From assembly GCA_949987705.1 (NCBI GenBank), contig OX465281.1:1404001-1468000 (forward strand): DNA of 64,000 nt. The letters run 5' to 3'. The notes under the pieces are model-generated. The model worked only from the letters and a program-made list of their open reading frames with translations. It was not told where the DNA came from and made no database searches. The stretch is from Thereva unica (lineage: Eukaryota > Arthropoda > Insecta > Diptera > Therevidae). A program made the translations under genes and the position numbers. This document shows positions 37,320 to 48,404 of this stretch, one piece after another; the first letter of the stretch is position 1, and every line of letters begins with the position of its first letter.

Positions 37320-38425
37320 GAAATCAGGTGTAGTGATAGACAAAGTTCATGAAAGAAAGTCGCTGCCTATTGATTTATTTAAGGAATGGCATTCGATCAT
37401 TACTAGAAAAGAAAAAAGGACGAGTTCCAATCGACCAGCCCCAAATCAAATTTGAAAAACGTGACACTGAGTATTGTAAAGGCTCGAATGCCCTAAGAAA
37501 AAGTTCATTTTGAATGTTAATTGGTTAATATGGATAACAGGCAATGCTCCAAGGCAGTATTTCTGTGAGTAAATGTCAAACCGATAATATCAATGAATAT
37601 TCCCACGTACCATGATGAAAACAAGTGTACTTAAAACTAACCCTGCATTACCTTGCAGATTGTAGGTATGCCTATATAATTGGCCCAACTACACAGATCC
37701 ATTCACTTCCACGTACTTTGCCAATTATTATTCGCCAGAGAAGATTAGAACGCGAAAGGTTCAATTCAATTTCCACGTCTCATCGGAAATGCTGGTGCTC
37801 CCATAATTCCTGCAGGCATCAATTAAAATACCAAACAAGGAATTTCTCGTCATCAAAAGGTAATCACTGGCTGAATGACTACCTAAACAGATACTTCAGA
37901 AAACGCCGAGCCAAAGAAGACTCCATGACCTTAATTGCTAGCCAACGCGAAAAACTGCACGTAGGGGGCATTCGCTTCACGGTTGTCTATTTACCAAACT
38001 ACACTAGCGAAATATTTCTCTATTTCGGATTCTGTTAATTCGTTTCTAGTTGCCATCAAATTGATATCTCCCCGCCTGCAGATCGGAACGCATCAGCCGC
38101 GATCACTTCTGGTGCCTGGCGACGAAGTCTTTAATTTGTCGTTTTCACTGCGCGAGATGAACGGACTTTTTTACTCGCGCCATTAACGTAGAAAGCGAAT
38201 TATTTAAAAATTAATTCCCAGCTCGATTAATTGCAATTTATATGCTAAATAAAGTTATTATCGCGCTCATAAATCTGGCCAACAACAAGAGATCGACGGT
38301 GCTCACCGCATGTTTGTGCGTGTCATCTGCTAACGAGTGAAACCCTTGTCAAAATAGTTCGTGACGTGCAGGCAGAAGGGAAATTCCCCAAAACATAAAA
38401 CGAAAAACTTTAATATAGTGAATAT
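37320..38425. other. Region upstream of the host exon
   Basis: This should contain upstream leader or intron sequence of the 38548 exon. No TATA or clear initiator is assignable. The frame at 37625-38038 (137 codons) lacks a convincing start or motif. Confidence 0.4.
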
Positions 38426-38427
38426 AA

Positions 38428-38547
38428 TTACAAAAAAAAAATACTGTTGTGCGCTACTCGAGGAAGAAATCTGTTGAATGTAAATTGAAGCTGATCAGGC
38501 CGACAAGTGATCCTCACTTCTCATTCAACACAGGCAGCACTGGAGAA
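38428..38547 (+). promoter_or_regulatory. Probable 5' untranslated leader with a start-stop mini-uORF
   Basis: The leader directly before the 38548 ATG contains ATGTAA at 38478-38483, an AUG followed immediately by a stop codon, about 65 bp before the main start. Minimal uORFs of this kind are known to hold ribosomes at the start codon and lower translation of the main frame. The reading frame of the exon is also open across this stretch but without an ATG. The transcription start is not visible, so membership of the mature mRNA is inferred. Confidence 0.35.
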
Positions 38548-38946
38548 ATGGTGAATAAGCAGTACACGGTGCAGCACCATCATAGCAGTTGTTCCAGCAA
38601 GCACAGTGGCAGAGGAAAGAGGTTCTCACCGCCGCCAGTAAGGAGTTTGTCCACCATATCGGACACACCAAATCCGATCAATTTCTCGGCGGACAAGGAT
38701 AAGTTTAACGGATGCGAAATTGACGATGGTGACATCAATCAGTACGATCTGAACGTGCCCAATTTGCAAGAAGAACACACTCAAAGCGTCTACGGCAGGA
38801 ACATATCGTTGTACAATCGTGGTGAGGCTAGTGATCGCAAATTTGCCAACAGTGAACAGAGTGACGATTATCGGTTCTCGGTGAAGGAACTGTCGATCAA
38901 CGATATTGGACGATTTCAGTATATTTTACAAATGGACAGAGAAATG
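38548..38946 (+). CDS. First coding exon of an unrecognised host gene (133 residues, phase-0 donor)
   Basis: I do not recognise this protein. Translation from the ATG at 38548 (context GAGAAATGG) gives 133 residues with no stop. At 38947-38952 the exon meets GTGAGT, a consensus splice donor, in phase 0; the frame stops soon after if unspliced. The protein starts MVNKQYTVQHHHSS, then has a Ser/Lys/Pro-rich basic patch (about residues 17-35, with KRFSPPP), an acidic stretch (about residues 45-62) and a more structured-looking C-terminal part ending ELSINDIGRFQYILQMDREM. There is no signal peptide or membrane segment, and the composition suggests a disordered cytoplasmic or nuclear N-terminus. 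The frame stays open upstream to 38428, just after an in-frame TAA at 38425-38427, but has no earlier ATG. The lack of stops, biased composition and donor distinguish it from random frames nearby. No following exon was found before 64000, so a long intron is likely. Confidence 0.72.
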
Positions 38947-39418
38947 GTGAGTAGCAAAACTTTTTGTTGTTTAAGGTGAACTTTTAGAGCATTTGCGTAT
39001 GTGGAAAGCTATATTTTATTTCAGAGAGGTTAGGAAGAAAATAGACCCCTTGAATGATAAGATTTCAGAAAGAAAAATTTGCAATCATATAAGGTCGTGT
39101 ATCCTTCGAATTTACAAATTTAGTTATTGCGTTGTCCGAGATGTAATTTCAATTCTTACGACGACATTTTCATATTGCAAGCGGGGCGGGTTGTCCTTTG
39201 GCAACAATCTTTGAGTAAGTTTCTCTTTGTATAGGAAGAGATGAAGATCTTGCTTCATAATCCTCCTTCCGCCGTTCCACTCACGTTTAACTTCTGAGAT
39301 CGGCGGCGATATGACATATTTGGACTATTGACGGAACTCTATCTTACCGCTTCAACAGCTTCATATGAGCGTCGCGGATGCGGTCGAATGGGACCAGCGA
39401 GTAGCTACAGACCCATAC

Positions 39419-39672
39419 TCAAACTACGAATTTGTCTGAATGTGTCCAATTTCTTCCATATCTTTTACGATAAGCACGCACAGTTTTCACAATTGAAAGA
39501 TTGTTTTCAATGGCAAGCACTACAATTTCAGCGCGTTCTTTCGGTGCATATTGACTCATAGCTAAAATGGTACTGAATGCCGTTTCAGAATCGTTTACAT
39601 TTGTCGAAATCGACGAAGAAATGTAAAAGTTATTCAATGTTGAAATACTGAAGGTCTAGATGGCGCACCTAG
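39419..39672 (-). pseudogene. DNA transposon fragment with N-terminal helix-turn-helix
   Basis: The minus frame from the ATG at 39559 reads MSQYAPKERAEIVVLAIENN then SIVKTVRAYRKRYGRNW, stopping at 39419. The spacing of hydrophobic and R.YR.R.. residues resembles the helix-turn-helix at the start of some mariner-like transposases (DUF4817 type). The 5' part (AGGTGCGCCATCTAGAC.TTC then GTATTTCAACATTGAATAAC) recurs at 43008, which fixes it as a transposon end. Confidence 0.5.
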
Positions 39673-39679
39673 ATGGTCC

Positions 39680-42435
39680 GTTTTGGAGCGAGCGATACAG
39701 ATACAGCACAACCAAGCCTCCAACCCCCTATACAAAATACCTCCCGACACGATTATTTCTATATGTTCCGAACCTAGAGGACTCGACTTTTTCCCTACAT
39801 AGCCGTTCTTAGTGCTCAGATTTACTCCTAGCGATGGTATTGTATAAGGAGAGCTGATTGAAAAACAGGCGATCATTTTTCGTTATCAATTTTTCTTGAA
39901 GCTCATGCCAGAACCACTTGCACTGGATTTCACAAATTTTCTGGATCAATCATGCATAAACACGGCATTATGAATCATGCGACATTCCCAATGCCCAATC
40001 GCCAATGATTTCTACAATCTTTTAATAATCCGAAGTTGCTCCAACAATAATATCGATTCGTGTGATTCTACTTGATTGGGGAATTGCCACATTCAGCAGG
40101 TTGTTCCCAAGGCACTGGCAGAGTTACAAAAAGTCGTGAGCATGCTTTGCTGTCTGACAAATCGAAATCGCTTCCAATAACGACACTGCGACCGTCCATT
40201 AGCTACGCCACACTGTCGCATTCGAGACGAAACAACTCTTTCGTGATGCAGCCAAGTGCATTTCATTATCGTCGCAGATAAGAAATATCTCGTCTACGAG
40301 CGTTGGATTTCTCCACGACATGCGGCTCCTTAATCGCGCATGCTCCTCACAAATATGTCAGATAATACTGCCGCAATGACCTTGTATCCTTAATCCCCTT
40401 GCTGCGCGCACGCAGTCCCAGCTCCGGATGGCCATATTCGGTGAAACAGTTTCAAGTCTCTTGACCTTTCGTGACCCGCACGAAGGAGGTTGATTGATGT
40501 TTCTGCCAGATACTCGCAGTCACACATGTGCCGGGGCCTACATTGTTATGGGTCTGCGCTGGCAGAACCGCGCCGCAGCAGTGCTGATTGTCGAGGCATT
40601 TAATGACGCATTTGCATTCTCGAATGTTGCAACCAAAACAAGAAACGCCGAACATTACTCTCGTAGGAGCCGCTCGAGGCTGCGCGGTCTGGGGCTTAGT
40701 GCTAAGGCCACCGTACAAAAGACTCAAGTGACGAACTTGCTGTTTCAGAAGAAGAATTTCTGTTTTCTATATGCAAGGTGAAGCTCGGCGCGATGAACGC
40801 GCCGCGGGATGAGTGGTAACTGATTACAAAAATCCAATTAAGGTGTGGCATTTGTGTACCATTCCTGATGTTATGGCATGCAATGACGAATCCCAGCTGA
40901 GCTTACAACAAGACTAGGTCTTGAGCGTATGCCGCCAGGTGGGAGGTACTACACCATTATAGAGGTGCATCAATGCCGAGCGTTGGTAAGGTGCAAAATT
41001 TGGATTCCAAACGCATGACTCTGGGCAGCAGCCATAAATTCCCAATAATAAATTTCACACAAAGTGCCATAAAATAAATTTCGTGCTCTAATGATGATTT
41101 GGACAGCGCCGGCCTTCCCGCTGAAGGCAGAGCTACGCAGGGAGTCGTCCAATTTGTCATAACTTTACGAAAACACAGCTCTGCGCCATCTGCATAAATC
41201 GCCAATTAACAGAAAGACTAAAGAGCGTCCGAATGCTACCGCTTAACAGCACATATCGCCCGATAAAAGGTGATGAGCCAAAGAGCGATTCACACGCGGA
41301 CTTCCTCAACTTAATTAAGCACGACAGCACTTGAGATCTGGCGATCGCCGACGCGGCGATCTTCCAGCGGTGATCTTTAATTGCTTTTGAATCTGGGACA
41401 ATACAGACCCGATCGCGCGAGGTTAATTCGCTTTAAATGATCTTAAATCAGAGATGCCGAAGGCCGCATTTCGACGATCTCGCGCATAGGCTTCCATTGA
41501 TTCTTTGGGTTCCGTTCATTTCCTTGGGCCGGTAAGGTACTAAACGTCCGATCATCGGGCACCTGCTGTTATGAAATCATCGGAGATGTTTTTTTATCCG
41601 CCAATTAATCTCGGATCACTCGATCGCACGGACAGACCCGCGGCATAATTAGGGTTAATTTGAGCGTCGTTTACCCGAAAATGGTAATCGTGTGTATGCG
41701 TCCCAGTGGTAGGTACAATCAGCGACGACTTGAGGACATCGTCCAATTTGGACGTGGGTAGATGGACCGCTGCGAGTGCTGACAAATATGAAAGTAACGA
41801 GCTTGCTTTGGCGTCTTGAGAAGAATGCATTAAGTGCCCGAAAATTGCGGGCCGTGAGGTCGCAGTTGTTCCATTTGAGCACAAAAACTAGAACGGAGTG
41901 CGCGTCGGACCTTGGGGATAGATCACGCGGTCAAAGTCACTGGGAATTTCGAAACTTTGATGCATGACGATGTAATCTGCACTTGGCTGTAAGATCACTC
42001 GAGGAGCAGCCGAGACAAGTTTTATTGCCAATTAAGTTCGCTTTTAAAGCGCCATTAATCACCTCGTCTATTTTAATAATTCATAAAGTTCATTTGCGTG
42101 CGTTTTTTCGGCTGTGGCTGGTGGGATAAGTATGAAGCTTCAAACCGATTTTTTGGTAGTGAGCGATCTTGTCAGATGAAGCGTCTAATTGGCCTGTGGC
42201 AGAGATTAAGGACTTTAAACCTTCGGAATCTGATTACGGCGTCTCTCATGTCCAATTTTTATTCGAAAGCAAAACTTTGTGGACGCATCCAAGTGGTGAT
42301 GTTTTATTTGTGAAAGTCTAGGTTCAAGAATCACGACTTGGTGCTATCAATTCCGTCATTCAAGTGGTATCATGTCTTGTAGAAGGCTTCGCCCGAAGGA
42401 CAGATAAAAGGTAACATCAATACGTGGTAGTTTGT
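39680..42435. other. No feature recognised
   Basis: 39680-39880 may still belong to the HTH transposon but has no partner in the window. The rest is unique-looking, GATC-rich DNA, possibly intronic to the 38.5 kb gene. Confidence 0.4.
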
Positions 42436-42439
42436 AGTA

Positions 42440-43005
42440 GGAATGGGCTGCGTCGGACAGAAGCGTCCCAATGGTGGTCAAGTCGATGCTATCATGACGG
42501 ATTTCTCGAAAGCGCTCGATAAAGTAAATCATGATCTTCTTGTGCGTACAATAGAAGCATACAGTTCTCATGGCAGTATGCTGCTATGGTTAAATTCATA
42601 TTTAAGAAATCGTAAACAGGCCGTTTTAATCCAGTCTACGGTCTCTTCATATTTCGAGGCCTCTTCTGGGGTTCCCCAAGGAAGCCACTTAGGGCCTCTG
42701 TTATTATACTCTTATTGTCGGACTGTGGTCTACTTCAGGATGAACTTAATGTATTTCTTGAATGGTCTAAGGATATCTCGAAGTAAGTAATTTTAAATGC
42801 AAAGCATTTTCTTATTTTTGCTCAAAAGAAGAGAACTCGGGGTATACTTCGACCACAAGTTCGACACTACAGTCCGCATACAAGTGGCCTGCAATAAAGC
42901 CAATTAAATGCTTGATTCTATTAAGAGAAACACTGTCACTTTTAAAGCCCTTTCCTTGTTCAGGCTGTTTGTTGAATATACATCCGTTATGTGGTCTCCA
43001 TGCAC
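42440..43005 (+). pseudogene. Jockey-like LINE reverse transcriptase with the catalytic YADD region deleted
   Basis: The plus strand reads VDAIMTDFSKALDKVNHDLL (42480-42540), LLWLNSYLRNRKQAVLIQS, then SSGVPQGSHLGPLLL (about 42660-42700). Directly after GPLL the sequence jumps to DCGLLQDELNVFLEW (about 42720). The roughly 30 codons that carry NDL and the FADD catalytic pair are absent. It continues with GVYFDHKFDTT and NKANLMLDSIKRN, and ends at SVMWSPCTEC near 43008, where a transposon fragment begins. Confidence 0.85.
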
Positions 43006-43007
43006 AG

Positions 43008-43118
43008 AGTGCGCCATCTAGACGTTCGGTATTTCAGCATGGAATTACTCTGACATTTTTTAGCCTGCTTCGACAAATGTACACGATTCTGAAACGTCAT
43101 TCAGTAATATTGTGACTT
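43008..43118 (+). repeat. Second copy of the HTH transposon 5' end
   Basis: GAGTGCGCCATCTAGACGTT, TATTTCAGCATGGAATTACT, TTCGACAAATGTACACGATT and CTGAAACGTCATTCAGTA match the inverse of 39575-39672. It starts exactly where the Jockey-like LINE frame stops making sense, so it is an insertion into, or recombination with, that LINE. Confidence 0.6.
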
Positions 43119-43403
43119 TGTCATCTCTTTTGAACACGAGCTGACAGTCTTTTTAGATTCGAGTTAGAGAACAGACAGTACAAATGGATCTACCTTGGAA
43201 CTCCGGTATTCTTCTTCTTCTTCCGATCGTACGACAGGCCAACTCGAGTCTTGGCCTACAGTTCGATGTATGGAAAAGGTGCTCCGATTCCGCTGCAACC
43301 GCATTGGTCCACTTTTTCCTTGGTCTGGCGATAAGTCTTCTCTTTGTATACTTCCACTGACGCCTTCTTTGCTGTTCTTCTTTCGGTCATACATTCAACG
43401 TGT

Positions 43404-43455
43404 ACGAAGCCTGTTAAGTGACCAGACCAACGAACGAAGCCTGTTAGGTGACCAG
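43404..43455 (+). repeat. Short direct duplication
   Basis: ACGAAGCCTGTTA(A/G)GTGACC(AG) occurs twice at a 30 bp offset (43404 and 43434) with one mismatch. It is a recent small tandem duplication. The surrounding 43120-43505 has (CTT)n near 43208 but no recognised element. Confidence 0.6.
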
Positions 43456-43511
43456 CGTCTCAGACCCCTCGCGAGCTTACCCGCAATCTGATTGCTTTCG
43501 ATACCCCCGTG

Positions 43512-43800
43512 TCAGCATAAAAACCGCGACCACTCGGGTTGGAATGTATCCTCATTAAAGCTGGCTCTAAAGAGACAAACTAGCTCGAGCATCACTTCGA
43601 GGCATTTCTGAAGAAGTGCCGGCAAAATTCCATCTCTTTCTGGTTGTTTGTTGGTTTGAAAAGAGGCCACTGTCCGTCCATTTAACTTTTTCCGGTCGAA
43701 GATATTGGCAGAGAGGCTCCGGGGTAAACGATCTAGAACAGGGATAGCTTTGCGTAAAGATCCATTTTTACTGGCGCTGGCTGTCGTCACACATACTCCC
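43512..43800 (-). pseudogene. I-like LINE, start of the reverse transcriptase domain
   Basis: The minus strand reads SLSANIFDRKKLNG, then ERDGILPALLQKCLEVMLEL and LFRASFNEDTFQPEWSRF, matching the PGPDGI.PALLQ...L..L..L.RAS...G..P..WR segment that opens the reverse transcriptase domain of I- and R1-type LINEs. The region 43800-43920 continues upstream without clear motifs. The frame ends soon after W, so the catalytic part is missing. Confidence 0.75.
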
Positions 43801-44050
43801 CCTCTAGCGAAAGCGATGTCGCATTGGAATGGGGTTATTTTTCTTCGCTGTGAAGAACTGTGACGTTCCTGGCACTGGTTTCTTGTAAAGTTGAGGGTGT
43901 GGTGCGGTGCGTGCAACAATGATTATGGAAATGCCTAGTGATTTGACTTGCAGAACTGCGTGAATGGATAGCACTCAAAAAAAAAACTTGTGAAAGATGA
44001 GAGAGAACGCAATCACGCAACTATCTGTCAGCGAAACCTTGTCGCATACT

Positions 44051-45014
44051 GCGGCGCTTTCATAGGTGCGTATGGTGCACTTGCACCGGGCGCAATTGGA
44101 CGGGGGCGCGATTTAAGATTTTAAAAAAAATATGCCTTTGTTTCCGTGACTTCATTTTCATAAATTAAAGGAATTCACTTTTATTACCCCAATTTATTTT
44201 TCGCAGTTTATTTTCTCGATAAAATACTCTGTACGTCTGCCCCCGAAATAATGCGGATCCCGCAGGCGCAAGAAGTTACACAAATTTAACCAATTTCTGT
44301 CCCTTTAATTTTAATCATGCAAGAAAAGCGGAGAAATTTTACTTCTCCTCGTTCAAGAACTAGTCATAAAATGTCTGTCCAAGAAAGTTTTCACCTGGTA
44401 GTGGGGTCACCAGTGAGATAGGAGAAGCAGCATGGAGTTTATTTAAATACGCACGTGGCGCTACTATCGCGAACTGGTAAAAGTGCGACCATAACCGCTC
44501 CACTGCAAGCTGTCCTGAAAAGAATGGATTAATTTGATCGGGCCTAAGCCAAAAGGTAAAGTTATCGTGTCGAGGGCTGCATGCCAGTGGGTCGGTTTTG
44601 CACTGTCGTTTAAGGATCTCCTCATGGCACCGGGCGCAACCAGTTGTATTCTGATATTGAGGCTCGTGTCAGGATGGATGCTTTCGTGAGCTTCTTCCCT
44701 ACAGAGCAAAGACAGGACGACTGTCTTGAACCCGGTTAGCCAAGAAGCAAACCTAGACAGTCGCCGGCCACTTTGCCCAAAGTTTCTGGGTTCGCAGCAC
44801 CAGTTGCTATTTAATCTAAGGATAGGAAAGGAAAATAAAAAGAAGAGTGGAATCGCAATTACCGTCGTACTAGGACAAGAAGGAGAGCCTTAGTGAAATT
44901 GGGCAGCCCACGGAGCATACCTAGTTTTCTGGTTCCTTCCATTGCTGTCAAAAATAAAGGGGCGCAATACGGCATTATGCACCGGGCGCAAAAAAAACCA
45001 AGCACCGGCCCTGC
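44051..45014 (-). mobile_element. GCGCCCGGTGCA element, copy 2 (hAT-like, non-autonomous)
   Basis: The element is flanked by an exact direct repeat, GCATACTGCGG, at 44044-44054 and 45013-45023. Its ends, read inward, are CGGCGCTTTCATAGGTGCG and (reverse) AGGGCCGGTGCTTGGTTTT. A subterminal TTGCGCCCGGTGCA motif is near both ends. An 8 bp target duplication (with a few extra shared bases) and a GC-rich end fit the hAT superfamily. No transposase is visible. The middle (44440-44930) holds another dispersed repeat, so the element may be a nested composite. Confidence 0.6.
44440..44930 (+). repeat. Dispersed repeat family B, copy 2
   Basis: This is homologous to 19525-19815 but longer, with about 190 extra bases before the CACGGAGCATACC block. 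It lies inside the hAT-like element at 44051-45014. Confidence 0.55.
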
Positions 45015-45024
45015 ATACTGCGGA

Positions 45025-47345
45025 TCGACCGAGCGCTCCGCAAGCCAGCATGTATCTGTTTCCAGCTTAACAGTACTAGTCTTTTGTTTGATCGCTGCCT
45101 TTAGAGTTCTGCGGACATTTTCAAACATTCAGTCGCCCACTGACGTGGTCGTTGTCTTCACCCCCGGATGAGTCAGACAGTGTAGCTTTTTTATGACTAA
45201 TTGCTAAAGTAGTTCAGAAATATAAGGCCGAATTTTGTCTTGACTGCAATGTCTCTGTAGACTTTCAGCGGACTATTGAGAACAGCAAACTCCTTTAACA
45301 GCAAGGACCGAACTTACGTTTTGGACACGTAACAAATCCCCTAAAACTCGTCGTAGTTTGATTGGGCTTCTGAAAATTTCTTGAAAGCTATTGTCCCTGT
45401 TGCTACATTCATAATTCTTCAATTCTGGATAATAGATCTGCTACCTCACCTATATGAAGCCTCGAAGAAATTGACGTTATAAATCTACTGGTCCTGATAA
45501 TATTCCGCCCTTAACAAATCCTCACATTTTTACAATTTCCTATTAAGAACAAGCAAATGGCAAATGACAATTTTCGTATCAAAATGTCAAATTGATACAG
45601 AACCACTAGGATTATAACAATCTGCATTCTTCTCAAGATTCTAAGCTGCCGACTTAGAACACGCCACAAAAACTCAGAATCCCGTTTCCAGGACCACGCA
45701 TAAATCTCAATTAGCGCGAATATTAAAGTTGAAGTCATAAATTTCAGACAATCACATAAACGAAAACAAACATGGCGAATGTTTGTTCAATTCGAATTGC
45801 CCATTAATGAGCAAAAAATTAGTTCCCGTTAAAATATTATAAAAATTTGAATAAATTATTTAAATGGCGGCTTTTTTACGAAAACGCTTAAGTGACCGTT
45901 TTTTAACTGAACTTCGGCAAAAACTGTGAATTTCCTACAATTTGGCTGCAAACTGTTTGGTCGCTTCTGAATGAAGTAATAAAGTCGCAATCAGCACACG
46001 ATTTCCCATGAGCAGTGGCAAAAACAGTAGTGCCAATTGCCGAGCGTCAATTGCTCAATAAAAAAAAACAATTTTGCCCGGAAAACGCTGGAAAATGTTC
46101 GAAAATTGCAGAAGATTTCGTGTTGGTTGCGTGCGTTGCCGCGCACACAGCTGATTGCTTTTTGCTCGACTTCCGAACCTGCCATTGCCATATTTGGACA
46201 ATGACACAAAAGCGGTAAAAAACGAAACTACGGCGGCAGCCAATCTGGCGACTTCAATGTCGCCGCATTTCAGTACAGGAAATCAAAGTGAACCGTGCGA
46301 ATGCGCGGGGCTCTTTGGTGGCTGTGTAACTTATTACAGGTACCTTGTGGGAGTGACAAAAGGTCTTGTTTCCCAGGTGAGTTGGTAGTTGGACATTTCC
46401 CCCCGGCAGCACTCCTTTGCACTCCACACAGTCCTGTAAACAATGAGCGACGGCCGTAAGTGCGGTGAGTGATTACAATATTGCCACAGTTGCAGGTGCC
46501 ACGATTCAATTGTCGCGATAAAAGTGTTGAGAGCCGAAAACGTTGCACAATTTCCCAAGTTGAGGCCACAGGCTACTGTCACTAGTCCCGCTAGGGGTGG
46601 ATTACGTGCTTTCTGAACGCGCTCTAGCCGTGTGTGCAGTGGTGTAGGTGGGAGCCGTTGTTATGGTCGCGTATAAATTTGGATTTAGACCAGCCCTGGG
46701 AAGACTGTCGTAAACTCTCGGCTGGTTCTTGGCTTGTGAACTGTCATCGCGAAAACGGGTTGCGGTTTTAATTGTCAATAAAGATTCGCTGCCGCTAACA
46801 ACGTGCAAATCTTCATTAAATGGTCGTAAAGTGTTAGCTGAGACTGCGCCCGGGCACATCAAACTGTCTAAACTTTATTGGGGTTTTGTCCGTGGGAACA
46901 GATCCGCCAAGGACGCTGTAAAGTGGGCACAATTTTAATTGCTTTATTTTATTTTCGGAGTTAATTAAAGGTCATCGAAAAACTGTTGCGTAATTATTCA
47001 GTGAACATCGGAGCATCGCGGTGAGAATATACCTTTACTACCGAATTCCTTTGAATATTGAGTATTAGACAAGAAGAGTGCGCACCTTACTCTTCTTCAC
47101 CTGCTTGCATCTCTGTTCCCCTCCATTACTGCTATTCCAGCTAACACAGTCCTGATGATCCTCTCCCTCAAGGAACAGAATTTTATTCAGGATTCGTGAA
47201 GGGTATAGGGGTCTCAAAGAACTCACAGACGCACAGAATAGCCGAAATGAAACACAGTACGTTAATCCTTTTTCTATACTAAAGGGAGCAAAATTGGAGC
47301 TTTAAAAAATTGTTTAGGACGAAGAAAACGGGCAGTTATCTTGGT
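45025..47345. other. No feature recognised
   Basis: Unique-looking DNA, AT-rich at 45500-46000. No coding frame with splice context. Confidence 0.4.
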
Positions 47346-47347
47346 GA

Positions 47348-47460
47348 TCTTAAAGTGTGACTTAGATCAGTTCTCGTTCGATTGCGTAGGTCAAGCAGCA
47401 TTGAATAAAGTTAGTACTTAGTTGGGGGACCGGTTGGTAAAAAGTTATTTACGTTTGAAT
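47348..47460 (+). repeat. 5S rRNA-derived SINE-like copy 2
   Basis: TCAGTTCTCGTTCGATTGCG (47367-47386) then GTCAAGCAGCATTG and GTTAGTACTTAGTTGGGGGA (47410-47429) follow the order of 5S rRNA from about nucleotide 27 to 105. The C-box region of the internal RNA polymerase III promoter is well kept. After ACCGGTTGG the sequence is unlike 5S and is shared in part with copy 1. Confidence 0.75.
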
Positions 47461-47589
47461 ATCGATTACGAATTCATTCATATCTGTAACAGATATACAG
47501 GACAGCAGGATAAACCTCTCCGCAAACTTTTTGTCCTCATACTTGTCCCGAGTTTATCTAAACTCTTGAAAACCGGCTCATGTTCAGCC

Positions 47590-48230
47590 AATAGTGAAAA
47601 AAGATGACTCTAACAACCCCTCTAACACGGAGGGTCTCAACCAAAGTATATATCGATTTGGAAAGTCAGGCCTGGTTGCTGCAGATCGCTCCAAGACTTT
47701 TGATGATAGCACTTCGGCCCGTTGACTAAACTGCAAGCTATTGGTATCATTGGCTTTACTCTTTAGAATTGGATTGAGAGTTTTCTTTCTGGCCGTCAAG
47801 ATAGGAGTGGATTGTGTCGAATATAAACTTCATATGATCTCTGCAGGTGTTCACCAAGGCTCATTTGTATCATCAGCTCTCGTCGTAGTTTTTATGAATG
47901 ACTTGCTCTAGATCCCCTCCAGCTCAATTCACAGCTTTGTTGGCGACGACGGTACTCTGTGTTACATGATCTCGTTTTTCTAGACCGAGCCCCAAACACC
48001 GCCTTAGTGCGAATGGGCAAAGTGCAACGTCGGACTCTCAAAATTATTGGTGGTGGCTCCTTTTGATCTTCCATGGCAAGATCAGCTCCACTGCGAAACT
48101 ACCTCCCACACCAAAAGTTCAAACATAGGCTCATCGTCTCCCCCTTATGAACCCCCAGACTCTCCTTGGACCTCTCGCCCAGGACGTTAAACCCATTTAT
48201 TCACTTGCAATACAATTGTAGTGGTTCCAA
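47590..48230 (+). pseudogene. Jockey-like LINE fragment, heavily decayed
   Basis: Plus strand, in changing frames: GLVAADRSKTFDDS (about 47668-47710), NWIESFLSGRQ (about 47765-47800), ISAGVHQGS (about 47840), FMNDLL (about 47893) and SFVGDDGTLCYMIS (about 47935), then WNYLPHPKVQT-like residues near 48090. These are RT motifs A, B and C (GDDG in place of ADD) and the C-terminal block. A deletion follows GDDG. An R1-like piece begins 180 bp further on. Confidence 0.7.
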
Positions 48231-48404
48231 TCGGCAATGAGCGCAATGTCCCTATTGATTGCACCAAATATTTCACAAAGACAAGTTCTGGCTCATACTT
48301 GTGATCACGCCAGCGGATCTTGGTGGGTCCAAAAACTATTATTTGGTATTTTACCTAAAAAGGAGTATGCTGCTTCATTGTGAATAGGAAGATCGGCCGA
48401 CAGT

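Noticed and set aside
38548..38946. RFQYIL near the exon end resembles the FQY(V/I)L of CP2/Grainyhead-type transcription factors
   Set aside because: The following residues (QMDREM) do not continue into the ATSIA..-type sequence and nothing else in the exon fits, so no identity is claimed.
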